Source of the DNA: JBBRCX01 sp038204465
Lineage (GTDB): Bacteria; Planctomycetota; Phycisphaerae; Tepidisphaerales; Tepidisphaeraceae
NCBI GenBank assembly: GCA_038204465.1
Contig: JBBRCX010000154.1
Location: 1 to 8,134, forward strand
Length of the DNA: 8,134 nt
Direction: 5' to 3'
A program made the translations under genes and the position numbers. Shown one piece after another: positions 1 to 6,830 of the stretch. Numbering within the stretch: the first letter of the stretch is position 1; each line of letters begins with the position of its first letter. The notes beneath the pieces are model-generated. The model saw only the letters and a list, made by a program, of their open reading frames with translations. It had not been told where the DNA came from and did no database searches.

Positions 1-1326
1 ATCGGCCGAGACGAAGCCGAGCCTGATGACCCGATCGGGGTCGGGGACGTTGGCGTGCAGGCCGATGCTCCCGCTGAGCTCTTCCGCGTGCGCGCGGGCA
101 TACGCCAGATGCTCCTCGTGCAGCGCGGAGGGACTGATGCCCTCGGGGTAGTGCAGCTCGAAAAGCAGGTTGCTGTGCGCCACGGCGTATTGCGGATCGA
201 TAGAGATCGCCCGGCGTAGCGAGGCGATTGCTTCGTCATGCTCGCCCAGTGCGCTGAGGCTCGAGCCGAGCGAGTTATGAAACGCCGCGCGATCGGGCGC
301 GCGGGCGACGAGGTCGCGGAGATGTCTAAGCGCTTCCTCATGCCGGCGCTGGTCCTGCAAAGCGCTGGCGAGATTGTTCAGGATGTCGAGGCTGTCGGGC
401 CTTGCGGCGACGGCCGCTTCATAGAGCGACAGCGCCTCTTCGTCCCTTCCCTGCGAATGCAACGCGCTGGCGAGGTTGCTTAACGATTCCACGGACGACG
501 GATCGATCTCGAGGGCGCGACGGAAGCAGGCCTCGGCTTCGGCGAACCTTCCCCATTTGCCCAGCAGCACGCCGAGTTGGTTCTGCATCTGAGCATCAGT
601 CGAGGGCATCTGCGCAGCGGAGATGACTTCTGCCACTGCCTCGTCGTGTTTCGCCTGAATTTCCAACGCACCGGCCAGCCCGAGCCGCGGATTCACCGAA
701 TCGGGCCGAAGCGCGGCAGCTTGTTGGAACCGTTCGGCTGCCTCGGGCGCGCGAACCTGGTCGAGGAGCACCTGACCGAGCGCCAGGAGAGCGTCGGCAT
801 CGTTGGGCTGAAGGCGGACAGCCTCCGCCAGCGAGCTTTCGGCTTCGTCCAGCCGGCGCAGGGCGAGCAAAGACAAGCCCAGGTTGTAATGCGCAGGCGC
901 AAAATCAGGATTGAGGCGAACGGCCTGCTCGTAGGCTGCGGCCGCCTCGTCGTCCTTCCGCTGGCGGGCGAGTGCGCGGCCGAGGTTGTAGGGCGCATCG
1001 GCGCGGTTGGGATCGAGTTCGATCGCGCAGCGATAACTCTCGATCGCCTCGTCGGCGAAGCCCGCCGCGGTGAGCGCTTCGCCCAGGTTGTTGTGAAATT
1101 CGGGAACGGCCGGATCCATCGTGATGGCCCGGCGGATCAGGTCGACGGCCTCCTCGTGGCGCCCGCTCTGGTGCGCCGCGACACCCAGGAAGTGCAGCGC
1201 ATCGGGGTTGTCCGGCTCCTCGCGCAGCACTCGGCGGTACAGGTCCTGCGCCTGCTGCAGGCGGCCCGCCTCATGATGGGCCATCCCGGCCTCGAGCAAC
1301 TCGATGATCTGGTCCTCGGTCAGCAT
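1..1326 (-). CDS. TPR-repeat protein, N-terminal part; probable GT41 (O-GlcNAc transferase-like) glycosyltransferase, cut by window edge
   Basis: The frame is open for 442 codons from ATG at 1326 and leaves the window in frame, so the C-terminus is missing. Residues ~8-381 are about eleven 34-residue tetratricopeptide repeats with the usual pattern (for example AxxNLGxAL...DEAIxxYxxAIELDP); the unit at ~212-245 is degenerate. After the repeats the chain reads FELHYPEGI (~387-395), then PDPDRVIRLGFVSAD (428-442). This resembles the linker and first beta strand of bacterial SPINDLY/OGT-like Glyco_transf_41 proteins (typically RLRIGYVSxDF). If so, the product would be a cytoplasmic transferase moving a sugar, probably from a UDP-sugar, onto a protein, with the TPR array holding the partner. 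The catalytic region is outside the window, so activity cannot be judged. The gene follows the permease by 79 bases on the same strand and may be co-transcribed. No clear ribosome binding site precedes the ATG. The TPR call is firm; GT41 is an inference from about 50 residues. Confidence 0.82.
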   Translation of the reverse strand, partial: MLTEDQIIELLEAGMAHHEAGRLQQAQDLYRRVLREEPDNPDALHFLGVAAHQSGRHEEAVDLIRRAITMDPAVPEFHNNLGEALTAAGFADEAIESYRCAIELDPNRADAPYNLGRALARQRKDDEAAAAYEQAVRLNPDFAPAHYNLGLSLLALRRLDEAESSLAEAVRLQPNDADALLALGQVLLDQVRAPEAAERFQQAAALRPDSVNPRLGLAGALEIQAKHDEAVAEVISAAQMPSTDAQMQNQLGVLLGKWGRFAEAEACFRRALEIDPSSVESLSNLASALHSQGRDEEALSLYEAAVAARPDSLDILNNLASALQDQRRHEEALRHLRDLVARAPDRAAFHNSLGSSLSALGEHDEAIASLRRAISIDPQYAVAHSNLLFELHYPEGISPSALHEEHLAYARAHAEELSGSIGLHANVPDPDRVIRLGFVSAD

Positions 1327-1405
1327 TCGATGATGTTTTAACGGACGCGACGCGAGCGGGCGAGTGCGAAAGTAACCGCCGGCACGCAGCGCCTGGCGTG
1401 TGACC

Positions 1406-4063
1406 CTAAGCCGAGGCCCGGCCTGCCTGGAGCAGAGCGAGAGGGTCGGTGCGGGCCACGCTGGCGGCGGGCCAGGCGCTGGCGAAGAGCGAGATGAACA
1501 GCACCACGCCGATGCCGATGCCCACCATTCCCCACGGGATGGCCAGCCTTGGGTTGTACCCGGTGATGCTGCTGGAGAGCGCGTTGGCGTCCAGGCTCAT
1601 CTCGAAACCGGCGGCGAGGCCCAGGCCGCAGCCGATCATTCCGAGCAGAAGTCCTTCGGCGACGACAAGCCTCAGCAACTGGCTGCGGGTTACGCCGATG
1701 CTGCGGAGGATGCCGAACTGCCAGCGGCGGCTGCGGATGCTGGCCATGATGGTGTTTGTGACACCAAGCGAGGCGACGGCCATCGCCGCAAAGCCCACGG
1801 TGCTGACCAGCAGCAGCAGGCGCCCGAAGCCCTTCTGAATGTTGTGCTTGATCTCGCGCACGTCGCCGGCTCGCATTCCCTGCTCGCCGAGGCGGCGCTG
1901 CACGTCCTTGAGAAGCTGTTCTTTCTGCACGCCCCAATCAAGATTGGCGGCGAAAAGAAACGCCTGGTTGATGCCGAAATACTTGCGCCCGTCGGCGAGC
2001 GAGCCGAAGACGCTGGCCGCGGTGCGCTGGTCAAACTGACGGTTCATGTCGAACATGCTGACCATCACATCGATGCCGGGCGACCAGACGACGCCCGCGA
2101 TATCAAAGGCGACGTCCCCGCTATTCGTCTTGAGCGTGAGCTTGTCGCCGACGTGAAGGCCCTTGAGCTGGCGGAATTCTTCGGTGACGACCACGGCATC
2201 GCCGCGCTTGAGCTGCTCGGCCGCCTGCGCGGCGTTGCCTTCGCGGAACTCCAGTTCCATCATCTTGAAGGCGAGACCGGGGTCGACGGCGATAAACATC
2301 GTGGCGTTGGGCATCATCGCGGCCAAACCGATCGCCCAGGGGCTCGTTCCATATTCAGGCGAAGCGACGCCGATCGGCATGACCTCGCCCTTCTTGATTC
2401 CAGGGACCTCGGTCAGCATCTCCTGCTGGCGCATGTCGAGCCCTCCCAGCGGCGGCGCGAAGATAAAGATGTCGGGAAACTTGTCGGGGAGTTTCCAGCC
2501 GTTCAGCAGCGTGTGGCCTTCGGTCTGCATCACGATAAGCACCGCGAGGCCCACCATGAGCGCGGCCGCTGTCCCAGCGGCGCGCCAGATGCCGGTGCTG
2601 AGCTGTTGCCGCAGGATGCGCGACGGGAGCGCGAACATGGCGGCGACGAGCGGGCCGGCAAAGCGCTCGATAAGCCAGACGAACATTGGCGACAGCAGGA
2701 AGTAGCCGAGCATGAGGCAGGGCAGGCCCATGAGGAAATGACCATAAAACTGCAGGGGCCGGACCGCGTCGTGCGGCGAGGCAACGCCCAGCAGAGCGAG
2801 CAACCGCTCGAGCGGTCCGAGCAGAAGGAACGGATCGACGCAGATGAGCAGCAGTCCGGCGAGAGCGCTGCGCCAGGGGACGCCCGCGGCGCGGGCCGAC
2901 GACAGTGGCGCCATCGCTTCCAACGGGCTGACCCGTGTGGCCGACCACGCAGGCAACAGGCTGGCGGCGATGGCGGCCCCGATGGACCCGAGCGAGCCGT
3001 ACAGAATCCCGCCGCCGCTGAGAACGACGCCGGCGACGAAGAAGCTGGGGAACATCAGCGCGAGCAGTTTGATCCACAGCCAGCCGAGCGGGACGCCGAT
3101 CAACGCGCCTCCCACCGCCAGCAGCACCCCTTCGAGTACGACCAGCGCTGCGATCTGGGAGCGGTAGGCGCCCACGGCACGGAGCATCGCCAGCGTGCGC
3201 TGCCGCTCGACGACGCCCATCGAGAGCGCCGAGAAGACAATGAAGGTGGCGGCGAGCATGGACACCGTGCCGCCCATGTAGCTCAGCACATGAATTCCCT
3301 GCAGGTTTTTGTCCATCTGCCGGCGGGTGTCGCGGGCAAGGCGCAGCTTGACGCTGGGATCGATGCCCCGAAGGGTTGGGCCCCAGCGTCCGGCAAACGC
3401 GGTGGGATCGGCGCCCGTCTTGAGATCGATCATGATGCGGCTGAGCGCGCCGGGACTCTGCGCGAATTCCTGCAGCGTTCGCAGCGGCACGTACGCGGTC
3501 CACATGTATGAGGCGAGGACCTCCGGCTTGTGGATGATTCCGACGACCTTGAGCTGGAGTTTGCGCCCGGGGACAGGAAGGGTGAACGAGTCGCCGATGC
3601 CGAGCTTCAGGCTGGCTGCGAGCGTCTGGTCGACGACGGCGTAGTTGCCGTCGGATGCGTGGAACCAACCGCCCTTCTCGAAGCGGAGGTAGTCGCTGCG
3701 CGTATCGCCGGGACGCTCCAGGCCGATGACCGCCGCGCGCTTCGCGGCCGGCTCGCCCATGATGTCGGCGGGGACGAGCGCCATTTCGAAACGGCCGTCG
3801 GCGCCGGCAACCATCGGGTCGCGGCGCAGCTTTTCGAGCAGCGAGGTGGTGAGCCCGCCGGACACGTCGTTGGGCCTGACGACCTCGACATCGGTGGAGC
3901 CCATGTACTGGTTCAGGTATTTGTAGACTGCCGCCTCAATCGAGGCATATCCGCTGGTAACGGAGACGACGAGGCTGACGGAAAGCGCGATCGCCGCGAC
4001 AGTGAGCGCAACGCGCATCTTGCGATGGGCGAAATTGGAGAGAGCAAGTCGACGAAGGACCAT
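1406..4063 (-). CDS. ABC transporter permease with two FtsX/MacB-type halves (885 aa)
   Basis: Integral membrane subunit of an ABC exporter or lipoprotein-release type transporter, to be energised by the ATPase encoded just upstream. It starts MVLRRLALSNFAHRKMR, a short basic cytoplasmic tail, followed by TM1 (~17-36), a large extracytoplasmic domain (~37-258) and a TM cluster at ~260-373. A middle hydrophobic region (~400-512) follows, then a second soluble domain (~515-745) and a final TM cluster (~748-872), about ten segments in all. The internal duplication is visible: VVERQRTLAMLRAVGAYRSQ (~284-303) matches IRSRRWQFGILRSIGVTRSQ (~776-795), and SATRVSPLEAM matches SVARTDPLALL near the end of each half. 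The frame extends to 4189, but those 42 extra codons read through intron domains V and VI, so ATG 4063 is preferred, although no clear ribosome binding site precedes it. The substrate is unknown. No adaptor or outer-membrane partner is seen, so a LolCDE-like or general FtsX-type role cannot be separated from drug or peptide export. Confidence 0.9.
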   Translation of the reverse strand: MVLRRLALSNFAHRKMRVALTVAAIALSVSLVVSVTSGYASIEAAVYKYLNQYMGSTDVEVVRPNDVSGGLTTSLLEKLRRDPMVAGADGRFEMALVPADIMGEPAAKRAAVIGLERPGDTRSDYLRFEKGGWFHASDGNYAVVDQTLAASLKLGIGDSFTLPVPGRKLQLKVVGIIHKPEVLASYMWTAYVPLRTLQEFAQSPGALSRIMIDLKTGADPTAFAGRWGPTLRGIDPSVKLRLARDTRRQMDKNLQGIHVLSYMGGTVSMLAATFIVFSALSMGVVERQRTLAMLRAVGAYRSQIAALVVLEGVLLAVGGALIGVPLGWLWIKLLALMFPSFFVAGVVLSGGGILYGSLGSIGAAIAASLLPAWSATRVSPLEAMAPLSSARAAGVPWRSALAGLLLICVDPFLLLGPLERLLALLGVASPHDAVRPLQFYGHFLMGLPCLMLGYFLLSPMFVWLIERFAGPLVAAMFALPSRILRQQLSTGIWRAAGTAAALMVGLAVLIVMQTEGHTLLNGWKLPDKFPDIFIFAPPLGGLDMRQQEMLTEVPGIKKGEVMPIGVASPEYGTSPWAIGLAAMMPNATMFIAVDPGLAFKMMELEFREGNAAQAAEQLKRGDAVVVTEEFRQLKGLHVGDKLTLKTNSGDVAFDIAGVVWSPGIDVMVSMFDMNRQFDQRTAASVFGSLADGRKYFGINQAFLFAANLDWGVQKEQLLKDVQRRLGEQGMRAGDVREIKHNIQKGFGRLLLLVSTVGFAAMAVASLGVTNTIMASIRSRRWQFGILRSIGVTRSQLLRLVVAEGLLLGMIGCGLGLAAGFEMSLDANALSSSITGYNPRLAIPWGMVGIGIGVVLFISLFASAWPAASVARTDPLALLQAGRASA

Positions 4064-4119
4064 GAGGCCAATCGGTCGTGAGTCCGAAGCAACACCCCGG
4101 CTAGCGGAGGCTCTCCTGG
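4064..4119 (-). other. 3' exon: last six codons and stop of the ATPase gene (4119-4101) plus 37-base intergenic gap before the permease
   Basis: In the spliced transcript 4119-4104 completes the ATPase frame (YQESLR) and 4103-4101 is TAG. Positions 4100-4064 are the original spacer to the permease ATG, an ordinary operon spacing. No strong ribosome binding site is visible in the spacer, so translation of the permease may rely on coupling or on a non-SD start. Confidence 0.7.
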
Positions 4120-4160
4120 ATCGGGGTAGGGAAGGCCGATTGAGTTCGGCCTCCCCTCCC
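4120..4160 (-). ncRNA. Group II intron domain VI with bulged branch-point A, and 3' splice site
   Basis: The 5' arm at 4160-4146 (GGGAGGGGAGGCCGA) pairs over 15 positions, with one G-U, with the 3' arm at 4139-4124; the loop is ACTCAA. The only unpaired base in the helix is A4127. It lies eight bases from the proposed 3' end (A then CCCCGAT), the canonical place for the lariat branch point. This fixes the intron end at 4120 and the first base of the 3' exon at 4119. Confidence 0.88.
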
Positions 4161-4163
4161 GCC

Positions 4164-4196
4164 AAACCGGACTTGCGGATCTCCCGCATCCGGCTT
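4164..4196 (-). ncRNA. Group II intron domain V (catalytic hairpin)
   Basis: A 33-nt hairpin starts 5 bases after the maturase stop. The lower stem is AAGCCGGA (4196-4189) paired with TCCGGTTT (4171-4164); the upper stem is TGCGG paired with CCGCA around a GAGAT loop, with the usual two-base AG bulge at 4173-4172. The catalytic AGC triad is at 4195-4193. Geometry and sequence match bacterial group II domain V, so the ribozyme core looks intact. Confidence 0.92.
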
Positions 4197-4201
4197 TCCA
4201 G

Positions 4202-5497
4202 TCAATGGACCATCTTCATGGATCGGCACGCCACGCGATGGGCTCCTTGCAGCGAGTAGAGCTCCAGGGCGGCGAAGAACGCGTTGGGCCAGCGCTGGTG
4301 ATCTGAACCCCGGCCCCGGCCACGCAGGCGCTGGCGTTTGCGCAGGATGCTTCGCAGCCTCATGCGCACCCATCCATCCACCTGCTGGAACTCGTGCCGT
4401 GGGCCGTGCTTGAAGTAGCCGAACCAGCCCCTGAGCACGGGGTTGACGCTCACGATGATCCGCTCAAGACTCTGGCCACAACGGCGCGGGGTTCGGTCCC
4501 GAATCGCCTCGCGCAGCTTCTTGACGCTTTTGTTCCTGGGCCGCTTGCGGAACTCAAAGCCGTCCGTCGCCGCGTCGGCGATCCGCGTCTTTTCCGGGTG
4601 CAGCGACAGCCCGGCCTGCGCCGTCCATCGCCTCACCGTTTCCAACGCCGCCTCGGCCTGCTCCCTCGTGCGACACAGGATCACGAAGTCGTCCGCATAG
4701 CGCACCATCTCATGTCCGGCGCTGGCCATCTCATGGTCCAGCGGGTCCAGATAGATGTTGCTCAGCAGCGGAGACAACACCGCGCCCTGCGGCGCGCCGG
4801 CCTCCGGCGTCCATTGCTCCAGCCCTTCCATGATCTTGGTCTCAAGGAATGACCGGATCAGCGCCAGCACCGGACCGTCCGCCACCCGCCGCGCGACCTC
4901 TTGCATCAGCCGCTGGTGCGGGATGGTATCGAAGTAGCTCTTGAGGTCCGCGTCCACCACGTACCTAAAGCCTCCACGCACAAGCTCGTCCACCCGCCTC
5001 AGCGCGTCCTTGCACCCCTTGCCGGGGCGAAAGCCGTAGCTGCGCGCCGCGAACTGCTTCTCGAAGATCGGCTCGATCACGTGGCGCAACGCGCCCTGAA
5101 CGATGCGGTCGCGGATCGCCGGGATGCCCAGCGGACGCAGTTTGCCCGCGCCCTTGGGTATCCATGCCCGCCGGATCGGCCCGGGCCGGTATTCGCCCAG
5201 CCTCAGCTTTTCCGACAGCCACTTGAGGTTCGCTTCCACGTCCCGTTCGTACTGCTGGATCGTGATGCCGTCCGCTCCCGCCGCCCCTTGGTTCCGCGCG
5301 ACTTTCGCCCACGCGGACCACAGATTGGGCAGGTGGCGGACCTTGTCACTCAGGCTGAACCAAATGCCTCCTTTGACACCGTTGTCCAGTGCCGCCAACA
5401 TGCGCTCGGTCCAGACCGATGCTTCCACCCACGCCGGGCGTTCTCCGACTTGTCTAGCCCCGGCTTCCCGGGACACTGACGCCGGTTGTTCTTGCAT
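4202..5497 (-). CDS. Group II intron reverse transcriptase/maturase (431 aa), with probable small internal deletion
   Basis: Intron-encoded protein that aids splicing of its own RNA and copies it into DNA targets. RT motifs appear in order: RPLGIPAIRDRIVQGAL (~121-137), SYGFRPGKGCKDAL (153-166), ADLKSYFD (183-190, catalytic D184), GAPQGAVLSPLLSNIYLD (234-251), VRYADDFVILC (265-275, catalytic D269/D270) and LSLHPEKTRI (297-306). Maturase domain X follows (VNPVLRGWFGYFKH, 351-364; GWVRMRLRSILRK, 375-387), then the subgroup-typical tail RGRGSDHQRWPNAFF. There is no HNH endonuclease domain. The family normally has GF(D/E)FLGYxFxxG after motif 6; here GFEF (313-316) runs straight into RKRPRNKS, so about eight residues including LGY are absent with the frame kept. 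ATG 5497 is preferred: a purine-rich GGAAGGG lies 8 bases upstream and the usual ERMLAALDNGVKGG start region follows. Identity is certain; activity is doubtful. Confidence 0.95.
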   Translation of the reverse strand: MQEQPASVSREAGARQVGERPAWVEASVWTERMLAALDNGVKGGIWFSLSDKVRHLPNLWSAWAKVARNQGAAGADGITIQQYERDVEANLKWLSEKLRLGEYRPGPIRRAWIPKGAGKLRPLGIPAIRDRIVQGALRHVIEPIFEKQFAARSYGFRPGKGCKDALRRVDELVRGGFRYVVDADLKSYFDTIPHQRLMQEVARRVADGPVLALIRSFLETKIMEGLEQWTPEAGAPQGAVLSPLLSNIYLDPLDHEMASAGHEMVRYADDFVILCRTREQAEAALETVRRWTAQAGLSLHPEKTRIADAATDGFEFRKRPRNKSVKKLREAIRDRTPRRCGQSLERIIVSVNPVLRGWFGYFKHGPRHEFQQVDGWVRMRLRSILRKRQRLRGRGRGSDHQRWPNAFFAALELYSLQGAHRVACRSMKMVH

Positions 5498-5560
5498 CGC
5501 TCGGGCCCTTCCGCATCCACTTTCCTGCGTCCCTTGGCTCCACGGGAGTTACCCCGCTTC

Positions 5561-5567
5561 TGCGCTA
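5561..5567 (-). other. Intron EBS1 (exon-binding site 1)
   Basis: On the minus strand this reads TAGCGCA, between CCGTAG and GAAGCGGGG, the usual flanks of the EBS1 loop in domain I, about 395 bases into the intron. It is perfectly complementary to the last seven bases of the 5' exon (TGCGCTA, 5968-5962). A GGCGGG at 5594-5589 could pair with CTCGCC in the exon as EBS2-IBS2 with one wobble, but that assignment is tentative. Confidence 0.75.
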
Positions 5568-5960
5568 CTACGGACGCTCTGACTCCTGCCCGCCGGTTCT
5601 TCGTGTCCGCGAGGGACAATGAACGCCGTCGCTGACGCGGGCAGGTCTCTCTGATTCACGTTCGAGAACTTCTGACCGTTCCGCCTCCAACCACCTGTTG
5701 GTCCCTGTCGTCGCTTTATCACGTTACCCTTCAGCGCGACAGGCTTCCCACGCTTGACGCGGGTCTGGGGTTCGTCTTTTGCTAGCAGGCTCCCCGATCC
5801 AACCGGCCGAATCGAGTTCACTTGCGTTGCGGACCGGCCTTTCACCTCCAGTTGCTCTCCACCTGGCCTGGCGGCCACGCAGTTACTTTCGGTTACGGGC
5901 CGGAGAACGTGTGCCCGGAGAGGACTCGCACCTCTCTGATCCCGAACGCTTTCAGACGCA

Positions 5961-6677
5961 CTAGCGCAGGGCGAGGCCCTGTCCGCCCGCTTCGTCGGTC
6001 GCGAAGCGCTGCACGAGCTTGCCGTCTTTGAGCACCGCCACCTCCTGCGCGAAGGCGGCAACGCTGGGCTCGTGGGTGACCATGACAATCGTCTTGTTAT
6101 GGATGAGCGACAGGTCGCGCAGCAGTTCGCAGACAGAGCGGCTGTTCACCGAGTCGAGGTTGCCGGTCGGCTCGTCGGCGAGAATGACGGCGGGGTCGCT
6201 CACCAGCGCGCGGCCGATGGCGACCCGCTGCTGCTCCCCCCCGCTCATCGCATCGGGACGGTGGCTGCGCCGGTCCTTCAAGCCGAGGCTCTCCAGCAAT
6301 TCGTTCACCTTTTCTGAACTTTGCGAGCCGTTGCGGTGATCGAGCATCAGCGGCAGCGCAATATTCTCTTCCGCGGTGAGCGTGGGGATCAGGTTGAAGG
6401 ACTGGAACACCAGGCCGATGTTCCGCCTGCGGAACAGAGTCAATTCGCGGTCGTTCATCTCACCCAACGGCTGCGCGTTGATGAGGATGCGGCCCTCATC
6501 GGTATGGGTAAGGCCCGCCATCAAATGCAGGAGCGTGCTCTTGCCTGACCCGCTGGCGCCCATGACGGCGAGGAACTGGCCCTGCGGCACTTCGAGGCTT
6601 ACCCCGCACAGCGCATCGACCGCGCGGTCTCCCTGCCGGAAGCGCTTGGACACATTTTCCACCACCAAAGGCGACAT
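5961..6677 (-). CDS. ABC transporter ATP-binding protein (MacB/LolD/FtsE-type), last codons interrupted by the intron
   Basis: Cytoplasmic ATPase subunit for the downstream FtsX-type permease. Numbered from ATG 6677 (238 aa): Walker A GASGSGKST (40-48), Q-loop in LVFQSFNLIPTLTAEENIALP (Q92), signature MSGGEQQR (144-151), Walker B VILADEPTGNLD (164-175, catalytic E169), H-loop VMVTHEP (H202). DEPTGNLD and the FNLIPTLTAxENIALP stretch are typical of the LolD/MacB/FtsE branch. A TTG at 6698 would add seven residues, but it lies about where the tentative promoter would start RNA, whereas ATG 6677 has GAGGAG three bases upstream. The TAG stop (5963-5961) is made of two exon bases plus the first base of the intron. 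Joining 5962 to 4119 gives TAC CAG GAG AGC CTC CGC TAG, so the spliced product would gain YQESLR (244 aa) and end at 4101. All catalytic motifs lie upstream of the insertion, so either form should work. Confidence 0.93.
   Translation of the reverse strand: MSPLVVENVSKRFRQGDRAVDALCGVSLEVPQGQFLAVMGASGSGKSTLLHLMAGLTHTDEGRILINAQPLGEMNDRELTLFRRRNIGLVFQSFNLIPTLTAEENIALPLMLDHRNGSQSSEKVNELLESLGLKDRRSHRPDAMSGGEQQRVAIGRALVSDPAVILADEPTGNLDSVNSRSVCELLRDLSLIHNKTIVMVTHEPSVAAFAQEVAVLKDGKLVQRFATDEAGGQGLALR
5962..5968 (-). other. IBS1 target in the 5' exon, adjoining the 5' splice site
   Basis: TGCGCTA ends exactly at the proposed junction TA|GTGCG and pairs with EBS1 at 5567-5561. It encodes the last Arg codon of the interrupted ATPase frame plus the two exon bases (TA) of the next codon. 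Confidence 0.72.
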
Positions 6678-6705
6678 CTGCTCCTCATCCGCGGGCAACC
6701 GGGCA

Positions 6706-6711
6706 ACTATA
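6706..6711 (-). promoter_or_regulatory. Possible -10 element of the ABC operon
   Basis: TATAGT on the minus strand differs from TATAAT by one base and lies 28 bases upstream of ATG 6677, leaving room for a short leader that contains GAGGAG. The -35 region about 17 bases further upstream is poor, so this is tentative. Confidence 0.3.
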
Positions 6712-6721
6712 GCCGGGAGAG

Positions 6722-6826
6722 TTTTGATTTGCGATTTCGCGCCGGGCGAATTGCCGGCGAAACAACCAAACCTTCGGCGCTAGTGCCATCCTCAATCGCA
6801 AATCCAAAATCTAAAATCTAAAATCC
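6722..6826. repeat. Inverted repeat and AAAATCT heptad repeats in the divergent intergenic region
   Basis: TTTTGATTTGCGATT (6722-6736) and AATCGCAAATCCAAAA (6794-6809) are inverted copies that differ by one inserted base, 57 bases apart. Between them GCCGG (6741-6745) and CCGGC (6754-6758) form a smaller inverted pair. The right arm runs into a 7-base tandem repeat (AAAATCT, AAAATCT, AAAATCC; 6806-6826) that ends just before the phosphoesterase ATG. The AT-rich arms stand out from the GC-rich surroundings. Function is unknown; a regulator site, an RNA hairpin or a dispersed intergenic repeat are all possible. Confidence 0.65.
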
Positions 6827-6830
6827 GCCC

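Larger units (their letters stand above)
4120..5961 (-). mobile_element. Group II intron, apparently full length (~1842 nt), inserted at the 3' end of the ABC ATPase gene
   Basis: A retroelement and self-splicing ribozyme in the sense orientation of the host operon. The 5' end is GTGCG at 5961-5957. It is followed by a hairpin (AGAGG/CCTCT, ~5935-5918) of the kind usually found early in domain I, and about 460 bases of structured RNA before the maturase gene, which sits in domain IV. Domain V starts 5 bases after the maturase stop, then comes domain VI with a bulged adenosine, and the element ends ...CCCCGAT at 4120, matching the AY 3' end rule. A perfect 7-base EBS1-IBS1 match supports the 5' junction. 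A second GTGCG at 5931-5927 lies inside the domain I hairpin and is not the boundary. The structural class was not assigned. Splicing is predicted, not shown. Confidence 0.9.

Noticed and set aside
577..1341. 254-codon plus-strand frame opposite the TPR gene
   Set aside because: The minus strand carries an uninterrupted TPR array through the same region; the plus frame has no recognisable domain.
1400..3511. 703-codon plus-strand open frame opposite the permease
   Set aside because: Low-complexity His/Asp/Ala/Arg-rich translation without domains; it is the antisense shadow of the GC-rich permease gene, which has clear FtsX features.
5927..5931. Second GTGCG as an alternative intron 5' end
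   Set aside because: It lies in the AGAGG/CCTCT hairpin typical of early domain I. The exon bases before it do not match EBS1, whereas those before 5961 match at seven of seven.
5549..6088. 179-codon minus-strand frame spanning the ATPase end and the intron 5' region
   Set aside because: It is out of frame with the ATPase and runs through structured intron RNA; a shadow frame.
6678..6698. TTG at 6698 as the ATPase start
   Set aside because: It would sit at the likely transcription start of the tentative promoter, with no ribosome binding site; ATG 6677 has GAGGAG just upstream.
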